In this document: positions 8,143 through 14,822 of the stretch, in pieces
Numbering within the stretch: position 1 is the stretch's first letter
Layout of the letters: each line of letters opens with the position of its first letter
Source: Mycoplasmatota bacterium
Lineage (GTDB): Bacteria; Bacillota_I; Bacilli_A; Izemoplasmatales; Izemoplasmataceae
Assembly: GCA_030641535.1 (NCBI GenBank)
Contig: DAOWHG010000003.1
Coordinates: forward strand, 1 to 16,114
Length of the DNA stretch: 16,114 nucleotides
Direction: 5' to 3'
The notes under the pieces: model-generated
Databases searched by the model: none
Seen by the model: the letters and a program-made list of their open reading frames with translations, nothing else
What the model was told of the DNA's origin: nothing
Program-made: the position numbers and the translations under genes

Positions 8143-9122
8143 TGACAGAATTCTTTGATGTATTATTTAATGTAACAAGAATTTCATTATTTGTTGCGGT
8201 TCCTTTGGTAATTGTTGCTTTAGCAGGGCTATTTTCTGAGAGAAGTGGAGTAGTAAACATTGCCTTAGAAGGAATGATGGTTATGGGTGCATTTATTGGT
8301 GCATTCGTAATGGGAATTATTGCTACAAGAACTGGATTAGAAGGAAATTTATTGTTTATTATAGGAATGATAGTTGCAATTGCAGCAGGAATGGCATTCT
8401 CGCTATTTCATGCTTATGCATCTGTTAACATGAAAGCAAATCAGATTATATCTGGTACAGCACTTAACTTATTTGCACCTGCCTTCGCAGTATTCATGGC
8501 AAACGCAATAACTGGATTCTCTAAAATAAAATATCCGGCAATTTCTTTCTTTGTTCGAGAAGTACCATTATTATCTAAAATACCTGTTTTAGGTCCAATA
8601 ATGTTTACTAAAACATATATAAGTGTCTACGTTGGTATTTTTATATTGATAGCAGCATATATAGTCTTATACAAAACAAGATTTGGATTACGTCTAAGAT
8701 CTTGTGGTGAACACCCACAAGCAGCAGACGCAGCAGGAATCAACGTTTATAAAATGAGATATGCTGGGGTATTAATTTCTGGTGCTCTCGCAGGTCTTGG
8801 AGGTTTGTTTTATATCGTTCCTATCACAGGAAACTATGATGCATCATTCTCTGTATCAGGATATGGATTCTTAGCTTTAGCAGTATTAATATCTGGTCAA
8901 TGGAAACCAAAGAGGATACTTATAATAGCATTATTATTTGGATTTGCTTCTAAAGTTTCTACTATGACTTCTTTAATTCCTGCTTTAGGAAATTTAGATT
9001 TAAGTACAGAAGTCTTAAGACTATTTCCTTATGTAGCTACATTAGTTGTATTAGCATTTACATCTAAGAATTCTCAAGCACCACGTGCTGCAGGGGAACC
9101 TTACGACCCAGGTAAACGATAA
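8142..9122 (+). CDS. nupQ: Nucleoside ABC importer permease, second subunit
   Basis: This is the smaller permease (326 residues) of the same importer and the same BPD_transp_2 family. It shows the N-terminal VPLVIVALAGLFSERSGVVNIALEGMM signature (residues about 20-46), AYASVNMKANQIISGTALNLFAPA, and the coupling segment LRSCGEHPQAADAAGINVYKMRYAG. The end of the upstream gene encodes a full GGAGGTGAT ribosome site, and the ATG overlaps the upstream stop as TAATG. Gene order and tight coupling match NupNOPQ of Bacillus and BmpA-NupABC of Lactococcus. It is the last gene of the operon, followed after about 20 bases by a hairpin terminator. Confidence 0.93.
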   Translation: MTEFFDVLFNVTRISLFVAVPLVIVALAGLFSERSGVVNIALEGMMVMGAFIGAFVMGIIATRTGLEGNLLFIIGMIVAIAAGMAFSLFHAYASVNMKANQIISGTALNLFAPAFAVFMANAITGFSKIKYPAISFFVREVPLLSKIPVLGPIMFTKTYISVYVGIFILIAAYIVLYKTRFGLRLRSCGEHPQAADAAGINVYKMRYAGVLISGALAGLGGLFYIVPITGNYDASFSVSGYGFLALAVLISGQWKPKRILIIALLFGFASKVSTMTSLIPALGNLDLSTEVLRLFPYVATLVVLAFTSKNSQAPRAAGEPYDPGKR

Positions 9123-9140
9123 AAACACATATTATAAAAC

Positions 9141-9173
9141 AAAGAGTTGTCAAATTATGACAACTCTTTTTAT
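9141..9173. terminator. Bidirectional terminator between convergent genes
   Basis: AAAGAGTTGTCA and TGACAACTCTTT are perfect inverted repeats around an AATTA loop. The plus strand continues in T (nupQ) and the minus strand in GTTTTAT (the MFS gene), so one hairpin can serve both. Confidence 0.88.
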
Positions 9174-9187
9174 ATGTTTTATTCTAA

Positions 9188-10432
9188 TTAACAAAACTCT
9201 TCTAATTGTTCATCAGATATCTTACCAAGTAAGAATACTGCGATAAACATCATTATTGTAACAATAACAAATGTAACATTGAAGCCAAAATACCTTATTA
9301 TTATCGCTCCAACTAAAGGTAATATTACAATTAATATATTTAATGATCCTCTTATTCCTAAATATTCAACTCTTTCTGTTTTAGGGATAATATCTAACAA
9401 ATATGGCTCGAATCCAATCTTTCTACCACTAATCATAAATCCTAAAATAAAGAAAATAATTGCGAAGTACTCAGGATTAGTTGTTCCTAAATAGATAGCA
9501 AGCAGTGGATTTAGTCCTCCAAGAGCTATACAAAATCTTACAATTGCTTTCGAATTAAGCTTTTTAGCTAGTAATCCCCAGACAATATTAGAAAAAATAG
9601 TACCTACTGTTAAGACAATTAGGTAAATTCCTATATAACTATCATCAATATTAAATCTTTCCTTAGCATACAACATGTAAAAAGGTAAAATCATAATACT
9701 AAATCCCGCTAAATTCTCAACAATGATAAATAACTTAAAACTATTATCTTTCTTCAAAATTGAAGGAATTCTTTTTATAAACTTGACCAATGTTTCCTTA
9801 TTTTCAACAATAATACTCTTAGGTTCAGGCAACAATATGAATCCTAATGAAGCTATAACTAAGCCCCCTGATCCAATAAGTAAACTAATAGAATAGTTAA
9901 CTGGGTATTCAATTCCTATCGAAAAGATACGAGCTATCACAAGACCACCAATGAAAGCTGCAGTACTTCCAAAAAACTGTTTAATGGTATACAAATGTAC
10001 TCTTTTATCACTATTTAATGACTTTGCGATGATATCTGAATAAGATAATCCAGCAAATCCAGCACTCACACTAAATAAGAATACAAAGAAGAAAAAGCTA
10101 TATATAGTCATAACTGGGTTATTTTCACTTAGGTAATAAGTAAAAATAGCCATCCCAAGAAAAGCTGCACTTCTTAAGTAGATTCCGATTAATAAATATT
10201 TCTTTTTATATACCTTATTTTTTAAATAATGACTAAATATTACATTGAAAATTAGAGGTACTCCAAGCATGACACTATACAAAGCTCCAAAGATAATCTT
10301 ACTTTCCGTTAAAGTAGTCACTAAAGCCGGAAAGACAGTGTTTAAATCTAGCATTGAAACAGTCAATGCTAGAAAGAATCCATGCCATATAAAAGCAAAA
10401 TAGATAAATTTAGGTGATTTAACAAAGTTCAT
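9188..10432 (-). CDS. Major facilitator superfamily (MFS) transporter, substrate unknown
   Basis: This is a polytopic inner-membrane protein of 414 residues, composed of alternating hydrophobic helices in two halves with a central polar loop around EPKSIIVENKETLVKFIKRIPSILKKDN, as in 12-helix MFS carriers. Short MFS-like loops are present, but no motif points to a substrate, so drug, sugar or metabolite transport all remain possible. Two in-frame ATGs lie close together. The second (10432) is chosen because AAGGAG sits seven to eight bases before it, whereas the first (10438) is only two bases from that ribosome site. A promoter lies directly upstream. The gene converges on the nucleoside operon and shares its terminator. 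Confidence 0.82.
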   Translation of the reverse strand: MNFVKSPKFIYFAFIWHGFFLALTVSMLDLNTVFPALVTTLTESKIIFGALYSVMLGVPLIFNVIFSHYLKNKVYKKKYLLIGIYLRSAAFLGMAIFTYYLSENNPVMTIYSFFFFVFLFSVSAGFAGLSYSDIIAKSLNSDKRVHLYTIKQFFGSTAAFIGGLVIARIFSIGIEYPVNYSISLLIGSGGLVIASLGFILLPEPKSIIVENKETLVKFIKRIPSILKKDNSFKLFIIVENLAGFSIMILPFYMLYAKERFNIDDSYIGIYLIVLTVGTIFSNIVWGLLAKKLNSKAIVRFCIALGGLNPLLAIYLGTTNPEYFAIIFFILGFMISGRKIGFEPYLLDIIPKTERVEYLGIRGSLNILIVILPLVGAIIIRYFGFNVTFVIVTIMMFIAVFLLGKISDEQLEEFC

Positions 10433-10461
10433 AAACATTCTCCTTAAACAAATTCAATTAC

Positions 10462-10491
10462 ATTATACAAGAAATAAAGGAAAAATGTTAA
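10462..10491 (-). promoter_or_regulatory. Promoter of the MFS transporter
   Basis: On the minus strand, TTAACA (10491-10486) and a perfect TATAAT (10467-10462) are 18 bases apart, about 30 bases before the start codon. Confidence 0.75.
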
Positions 10492-10560
10492 TTCTGCGCA
10501 CTATTTCTTTTTTGTAATGACTTTACTTATTTAGAAAGATATAAAACTTGATGAATTCGG

Positions 10561-10588
10561 TTGACTTTCTGGCTACTTCCTATATACT
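10561..10588 (+). promoter_or_regulatory. Promoter of the DUF134/NifX/ferredoxin-ATPase operon
   Basis: TTGACT (10561-10566) and TATACT (10583-10588) are 16 bases apart. The predicted start is near 10595, inside the adjacent palindrome. Confidence 0.65.
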
Positions 10589-10592
10589 ATAA

Positions 10593-10608
10593 ATGTGCAT
10601 ATGCACAT
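10593..10608. promoter_or_regulatory. 16-bp perfect palindrome at the transcription start, candidate operator
   Basis: ATGTGCATATGCACAT is perfectly self-complementary. It covers the predicted +1 and ends directly before the TAGGAG ribosome site of the DUF134 gene. This placement suits repressor binding by a dimeric regulator, possibly the DUF134 protein itself; that link is inference. With no loop it is unlikely to work as an RNA hairpin. Confidence 0.6.
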
Positions 10609-10621
10609 AGGAGATGATAAA

Positions 10622-11308
10622 ATGACCACTAGAAAAAAAAGATACGCAAGAAGGTTAGACAGTTCAAGAACGTTTAAACCACAAGGTATTCCTAAGTCAG
10701 AACTTGAAACAATTACTGTAATGTTAGATGAATTTGAAGCATTACGTTTATGTGATTATGAAGGTTTATCACAAATTGAGGCAGCTGAAGATATGCAAGT
10801 ATCAAGAGCTACTGTTCAAAGATTATTATTATCAGCTAGAAAGAAGATTGTTGATGTAATCTTAAACAACAAAATACTAGAAATAAAAAATGATATCAGA
10901 AATATAAAACTAAAAGGAGAGAGCAAAATGAATATTGAACAAAAAGAAACTAAAAAAATCGCCTTCCCAACAAGTGACAAAGTCACTGTAGATGGGCACT
11001 TTGGACACACAAGAGAATTTGTAATTTACACTGTTAAAGCAACTGACATAATTGAGGTTGTATATGTAACTCCACCACCTCATAAACCAGGTGTATTACC
11101 ACAATTTCTAGGAGAAAATGGTGTTGATGTAATTATAACTGGCGGAATGGGACGTATGGCAGTAGATCTATTCCAAAGACAAAGTATTGATGTAGTATTA
11201 GGTGCTAAAGGACGTATAGATGTTAATTTAAATGAGTATTTAGGTGGATTCCTTACTTCTCAAGGTAGCATTTGTGACCACGAACAAGGTCAATCCTGTG
11301 ATCATTAA
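10622..11308 (+). CDS. DUF134 helix-turn-helix protein fused to a NifX/MTH1175-like domain
   Basis: This is a 228-residue two-domain protein. Residues 1 to about 90 are DUF134 (UPF0251): basic N-terminus, FKPQGIPKSELE, LDEFEALRLCDYEGLSQIEAAEDM-type core (35-58), and a helix-turn-helix at about 49-75 (VSRATVQRLLLSARKK). This family is thought to bind DNA. Residues about 111-213 are a dinitrogenase iron-molybdenum cofactor (NifX/NifB-C, MTH1175-like) domain with VDGHFGHTREFVIY and GVDVIITGGMG. The tail ends CDH, five residues, CDH (218-228), possibly metal-binding. The ATG at 10622 follows AGGAG. An upstream in-frame GTG (10595) lies in the palindrome and is disfavoured. Inside the gene, AAAGGAG plus an in-frame ATG (codon 103) mark the domain junction. 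It is the first gene of the operon and a plausible metal or redox-responsive regulator. Confidence 0.88.
   Translation: MTTRKKRYARRLDSSRTFKPQGIPKSELETITVMLDEFEALRLCDYEGLSQIEAAEDMQVSRATVQRLLLSARKKIVDVILNNKILEIKNDIRNIKLKGESKMNIEQKETKKIAFPTSDKVTVDGHFGHTREFVIYTVKATDIIEVVYVTPPPHKPGVLPQFLGENGVDVIITGGMGRMAVDLFQRQSIDVVLGAKGRIDVNLNEYLGGFLTSQGSICDHEQGQSCDH
10913..10930 (+). promoter_or_regulatory. Internal ribosome binding site and ATG at the domain junction
   Basis: AAAGGAGA is followed after eight bases by ATG at 10928-10930, in frame as codon 103 of the DUF134-NifX gene. It would start a free NifX-like protein of 126 residues. The spacing is as good as at the true starts nearby, which suggests two former genes merged by loss of a stop, or dual products. 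Confidence 0.6.
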
Positions 11309-11317
11309 GGAAATATT

Positions 11318-11677
11318 ATGAAAATAGCAATTAGTTCTTCTGAAAATAATGAAAACTCAAAAGTATCTGATAGATTTGCTCGTTCAGAATACTTTATCAT
11401 CTATGATCATGATAAATTAAGCTTTGAAGCAATAGTAAACACCGCAAAAGATGAAGGTAGTGGAGCTGGTGGAAAAGCTGTGAAAATACTTGGTGACGCT
11501 GGTGTTGATATTGCACTTGTCCCTGAACTAGGCCCAAAAGCTCTAGAAGCTTTATTAGCTTTTGATATCAAAAGCTATCAATATCCAAGAGAAAAAACAG
11601 TTAAAGAAGTCCTTTACTTATATTTTGAAAAAAAACTTCCTGAATTATTGATTTCTACTAGTAAAGGCAAACACTAA
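11318..11677 (+). CDS. NifX/MTH1175-like iron-molybdenum cluster-binding family protein
   Basis: This is a stand-alone dinitrogenase iron-molybdenum cofactor biosynthesis-family domain of 119 residues, a small cytoplasmic fold that in known relatives carries or binds metal-sulphur clusters. The sequence shows MKIAISSS at the N-terminus, VSDRFARSEYFIIYD, GSGAGGKAVKILGDAGVDIALVPELGPKALEALLAFDI, and a C-terminal YPREKTVKEVL helix. It has no cysteine, so any metal site must use other residues or a partner. It is a divergent paralogue of the second domain of the gene before it. The ATG follows AAGGAAA ten bases after the upstream stop, and the stop overlaps the next start (TAATG). No nitrogenase genes are present, so a nitrogen-fixation role is unlikely from this context. 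Confidence 0.88.
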   Translation: MKIAISSSENNENSKVSDRFARSEYFIIYDHDKLSFEAIVNTAKDEGSGAGGKAVKILGDAGVDIALVPELGPKALEALLAFDIKSYQYPREKTVKEVLYLYFEKKLPELLISTSKGKH

Positions 11678-12516
11678 TGAATATAGCTATCCTTAGCGGA
11701 AAAGGGGGGACAGGAAAGACAACACTTTCTGTCAACCTCTTTTCTTATCTAAACAAAGGAACATTAATTGATACCGACGTAGAAGAGCCCAATAGTCATC
11801 TTTTCTTAAAAGGAAAACTTATAAAAGAAGAAGGTGTTTATAAAAAATACCCTCTTGTAGATGATGATTTATGTAATTATTGTGGTAAATGTGGTGATTT
11901 TTGTAATTTCAATGCTATAATTCCTGCGAAAAAGAAGGTTTTAGTATTTCAAGATCTCTGTCATGATTGTGGAGGTTGTTCCCTTGTATGCCCAACTGAC
12001 GCCATTAAATACATCGATAAAGAAGTTGGAAAGATTTATCATCACCAAATTGATGATAATAAATTATTCCTTTATGGAAACATGACTGTAGGTGAAGTAA
12101 GTGGTGTAAAAATCATTGAAACACTTGAAGAAACTACAAAAAATGAAGAAATATTGCTTATTGATAGCCCTCCTGGTACCAGTTGCTCAACTGTAGCAGC
12201 AATAAAAGGGGCAGATTACTGTATAATTTGCGCTGAGCCAACACCTTTTGGAATAAGTGATATGAGAATGGTTGTAGAGCTATTACGTGCTGAAAAACGA
12301 AATTTTGGGGTAGTAGTTAATAAATATAACTTAGGAAATAGTGAAATATTTAAATACTTAGAAGAAGAAGGAATTGAATTGCTTGAAAAAATCAAATTTG
12401 ATCGAGAATTCGCTAATTTACTAGCAGATGGTGAATTATTGATAAATCATAGTGAATATTTTACTAATAAAATGGCAAATATAGCTAAAAAAGTACTTGG
12501 TGATAAAAATGATTAA
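11677..12516 (+). CDS. MinD/ParA-superfamily ATPase with inserted 2x[4Fe-4S] ferredoxin domain (first copy)
   Basis: This is a P-loop ATPase of the MinD/Mrp group, 279 residues, interrupted by a ferredoxin module. It has a deviant Walker A SGKGGTGKTT (7-16), the switch-region DTDVEEPN, ferredoxin motifs CNYCGKCGDFC (C66, C69, C72, C76) and CHDCGGCSLVCP (C95, C98, C101, C105), then IDSPPG (162-167) as the Walker B/switch II region and AEPTPFGISD. Eight cysteines suit two [4Fe-4S] clusters. Such proteins occur in pairs beside NifX-like and Mrp genes in anaerobes, including the Desulfovibrio orange-protein operon. Their role is thought to be ATP-linked metal-cluster handling or electron transfer, but is not settled. 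It is coupled by TAATG to the NifX-like gene and overlaps the next gene by eight bases. Confidence 0.9.
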   Translation: MNIAILSGKGGTGKTTLSVNLFSYLNKGTLIDTDVEEPNSHLFLKGKLIKEEGVYKKYPLVDDDLCNYCGKCGDFCNFNAIIPAKKKVLVFQDLCHDCGGCSLVCPTDAIKYIDKEVGKIYHHQIDDNKLFLYGNMTVGEVSGVKIIETLEETTKNEEILLIDSPPGTSCSTVAAIKGADYCIICAEPTPFGISDMRMVVELLRAEKRNFGVVVNKYNLGNSEIFKYLEEEGIELLEKIKFDREFANLLADGELLINHSEYFTNKMANIAKKVLGDKND

Positions 12517-13366
12517 TGAAATAGTAGTAATTAGCGGTAAAGGTGGAACAGGTAAAACAAGCTTAACAGCCTCTATAATCCCTTATTTTGAGGATTTAGT
12601 TATTGCTGATTGCGATGTAGATGCTCCTGACTTAAATATCTTAATAAAAGGAGATATCGTGCAAGAAAGAGATTTTATCGGATTCCAAAGACCAGTTATT
12701 GACTACGATAAATGCACTTACTGTGGTCTTTGTCAAACTTCTTGTAACTTTAATGCTATTAGCGAAGATATCATCATAAAAAATGCAACTTGTGAAGGAT
12801 GTAAGGTTTGTGAATACGTCTGTCCAACTGATGCAATCACTATGCATGATACAATTATTGGTAAAATCTATCACCGTAAAACAATTTTTGGACCAATGAT
12901 AGATGCAAGATTAATACCTGGAGAAGAATCAAGTGGTAAACTGGTTGCCGAGGTTAGGAAACTAGCTAGGGACGTCGCTTATGAGGAAAATAGAAATACT
13001 ATCATTATCGATGGGTCACCCGGTATTGCCTGTAATGTTATCAGTGCAATCACTGGTGTCTCCAAGGCTATAATAGTCACAGAGCCAACAATTTCAGGTT
13101 TACACGATCTAAAAAAAGTTGTTCATTTAGTAAGAATGTTTAGTGTAAAAGCTAAAGTAATTATTAATAAATACGATTTATCTCTTAGTAAAGCCAAAGA
13201 AATCAAAGAATATCTTGATTTAATGGGAATAGAAGTTATCTTAGAATTACCATTTGATGTTGAAATGGTAAATAGTATTAATAATCTAAAAATTCCATCA
13301 ACAACTGATATGCCATTTTTCTCATCAGATGAGTGGTTTAAATTTATTGAATATTTACGTAAATAA
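12509..13366 (+). CDS. MinD/ParA-superfamily ATPase with inserted 2x[4Fe-4S] ferredoxin domain (second copy)
   Basis: This is a paralogue of the preceding ATPase, 285 residues from the ATG at 12509. That start aligns SGKGGTGKTS (9-18) with the first copy and overlaps its stop by eight bases; an upstream TTG (12497) is less likely. Ferredoxin motifs are CTYCGLCQTSC (C69, C72, C75, C79) and CEGCKVCEYVCP (C95, C98, C101, C105). DCDVDAPD and IIDGSPG (166-172) complete the nucleotide site, and PGEESSGKLV lies between. All eight cysteines and the deviant Walker lysine are kept in both copies, so the pair probably acts as a heterodimer. MinD-like ATPases dimerise around ATP, so heterodimer formation is inference. 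It is the last gene of the operon, with a terminator at its stop. Confidence 0.9.
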   Translation: MINEIVVISGKGGTGKTSLTASIIPYFEDLVIADCDVDAPDLNILIKGDIVQERDFIGFQRPVIDYDKCTYCGLCQTSCNFNAISEDIIIKNATCEGCKVCEYVCPTDAITMHDTIIGKIYHRKTIFGPMIDARLIPGEESSGKLVAEVRKLARDVAYEENRNTIIIDGSPGIACNVISAITGVSKAIIVTEPTISGLHDLKKVVHLVRMFSVKAKVIINKYDLSLSKAKEIKEYLDLMGIEVILELPFDVEMVNSINNLKIPSTTDMPFFSSDEWFKFIEYLRK

Positions 13367-13393
13367 AAGAGGCAAAATTGCCTCTTTTGTTTA
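13365..13393. terminator. Intrinsic terminator of the ferredoxin-ATPase operon, possibly shared with rarA
   Basis: AAAAGAGGCA, loop AAAT and TGCCTCTTTT form a perfect ten-pair stem followed by GTTT. The minus strand continues TTTTATTT, so the hairpin can also stop transcription from the convergent rarA. Confidence 0.88.
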
Positions 13394-13404
13394 TCGTCTC
13401 TAAT

Positions 13405-13440
13405 AGTATAATATAATATATATATATATCATATATAATA
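13405..13440. repeat. Low-complexity TA-rich tract
   Basis: A short run dominated by alternating TA lies between the two convergent genes. It could form weak hairpins, but nothing specific is supported. Confidence 0.6.
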
Positions 13441-13448
13441 GAGCCATT

Positions 13449-14693
13449 TTACTTAGTCTTTTTTAGGACCTGTTTTATTTGCTTATTTCTGTCTTTTAAT
13501 GCTCTCTCATATTTACCTGTATCTTTTCCTTTATAATAAATCTTGTTTTTTAGATCATCTGGAAGATATTGTTGGTAAATAAGGGCTTCATTAAAGTCAT
13601 GAGGGTATAAATATTTTTCTTTTTCCTCAAAATTAGCAACATTGATTAAATGATTTGGTATTTTTGGAGTAATTCCTGCATTTACATCTTCTAAAGCTTT
13701 ATCTATGGCGCTTACAGCGCTATTTGATTTTGGAGATAAAGCCATATCAATCACTAGAAGACTTAATGGGATACGTGCTTCAGGGAATCCAACACGCTCA
13801 CAAGATTTAGCACAAGCATCCATTTTAGTGATTACTGTTGGGTTAGCTAAGCCAATATCTTCATATGCGATTACTGTCATTCTTCTCAAGATACTGTCTA
13901 AATCTTCCATCGCAATCAATCTTGCTAAGTAATGAAGGGCTGCATCAACATCACTACCCCTAATAGATTTTTGGAAAGCACTCAAGATATTGAAGTAATT
14001 ATCTTCATCTTTATCTAAAGACAAACTTGGCTTAAGTAAGACCTTCTTTGTCATTTCTAATGTGATGTTTGTATTAGGATAAGACATATTTAAGATTTCC
14101 AAGCTATTTAATGCTGTCCTAATATCACTATTAGAAGCAGTAGCTATATATTCATAGACGTTTTCATCAATAGTTGATGTTAATTCCTCTTTAAACTCTT
14201 TATTTACTTGTTTTAAGCGTTTTATTATATCGTTTGAACTTATTCCATTAAGCTTTAAAACATGTGTTCTTGAACGAACTGCAGGGTTAACACTATGATA
14301 TGGATTATTTGTTGTAAGTCCGATCATAATAATGTTCCCATTTTCAACATGTGGGAGTAAAAAGTCCTGAATATCTTTGTTCATTCTATGAATTTCATCA
14401 ATTATTACTAATGCTCCATAGTTTATGCTAACCTGAACTATTTCTCTTAATTGAGCCTTTTTATCAGTTGAAGCGTTAAATTTGTATGTGTTAATTCCAA
14501 AGTTTTCAGCAATTACCGTCGCAATTGTTGTTTTTCCAACACCTGGAGGTCCATAAAGGATCAAACTAAACATTTGATCGTTCTCAATCATCCTTCTAAC
14601 TACTCCATTTTTACCAATTATGTGGCTTTGTCCTACAACTTCATTTAATTTCGTTGGTCTAGCTCGATATGCTAAAGGTCTTTTAATTTCCAA
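13449..14693 (-). CDS. rarA: Replication-associated recombination protein RarA (MgsA), AAA+ ATPase
   Basis: RarA is a clamp-loader-like AAA+ ATPase that acts at stalled replication forks with SSB. The product has RPLAYRARPTKLNEVVGQSHI at the N-terminus, Walker A GPPGVGKTT (48-56), Walker B IIDEIHRM (about 97-104), sensor 1 GLTTNNPYHSVNPAVRSR (125-142) with the arginine finger, and C-terminal tetramerisation-domain motifs such as AIRGSDVDAALHYLARLI-like sequence and RIPLSLLVIDMALSPKSNSA. The start is read as TTG at 14693, eight bases after GGAG. The GTG three codons earlier shares a base with that ribosome site, and a start at TTG gives the usual short N-terminus. At 414 residues it is near family length. 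An extended -10 lies upstream. Confidence 0.93.
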   Translation of the reverse strand: MEIKRPLAYRARPTKLNEVVGQSHIIGKNGVVRRMIENDQMFSLILYGPPGVGKTTIATVIAENFGINTYKFNASTDKKAQLREIVQVSINYGALVIIDEIHRMNKDIQDFLLPHVENGNIIMIGLTTNNPYHSVNPAVRSRTHVLKLNGISSNDIIKRLKQVNKEFKEELTSTIDENVYEYIATASNSDIRTALNSLEILNMSYPNTNITLEMTKKVLLKPSLSLDKDEDNYFNILSAFQKSIRGSDVDAALHYLARLIAMEDLDSILRRMTVIAYEDIGLANPTVITKMDACAKSCERVGFPEARIPLSLLVIDMALSPKSNSAVSAIDKALEDVNAGITPKIPNHLINVANFEEKEKYLYPHDFNEALIYQQYLPDDLKNKIYYKGKDTGKYERALKDRNKQIKQVLKKTK

Positions 14694-14715
14694 ATTAATC
14701 ACTCCAATCGTAAAA

Positions 14716-14724
14716 ATTATACCA
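14716..14724 (-). promoter_or_regulatory. Extended -10 promoter of rarA
   Basis: The minus strand reads TGGTATAAT, a perfect -10 with TGn extension, about 20 bases before the start. No strong -35 is seen. Confidence 0.65.
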
Positions 14725-14762
14725 TATAACGGATAAATATTAATATCAAAAACTATATATAT

Positions 14763-14792
14763 TTGCCCAAAAAGTATAATCTATGATACAAT
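14763..14792 (+). promoter_or_regulatory. Promoter of the unrecognised membrane protein
   Basis: TTGCCC (14763-14768) and TACAAT (14787-14792) are 18 bases apart, with a TG one base before the -10. A second TATAAT at 14775-14780 could be used instead. Confidence 0.6.
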
Positions 14793-14822
14793 ATATTCTA
14801 GAAACATTAAGGAGGATGGGGT

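Noticed and set aside
9279..9494. Plus-strand reading frame antisense to the MFS gene
   Set aside because: It has no ribosome site and a composition expected from the opposite strand of a membrane-protein gene. The other short antisense frames (3696-3908, 4208-4390, 7065-7304, 10816-11010, 12641-12874, 13705-13932) are shadows for the same reason.
10595..10621. GTG start for the DUF134-NifX gene
   Set aside because: It falls at the predicted transcription start inside the palindrome; the ATG at 10622 has AGGAG at the right distance and matches the family N-terminus.
10622..13366. Nitrogen-fixation (nif) cluster
   Set aside because: NifX-like domains are widespread outside diazotrophs, and no nifHDK, nifB radical-SAM or nifEN sequence is present in the window.
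13405..13440. TA-rich tract as an origin or attachment site
   Set aside because: There are no DnaA boxes, iterons or flanking repeats; it is simple sequence between convergent genes.
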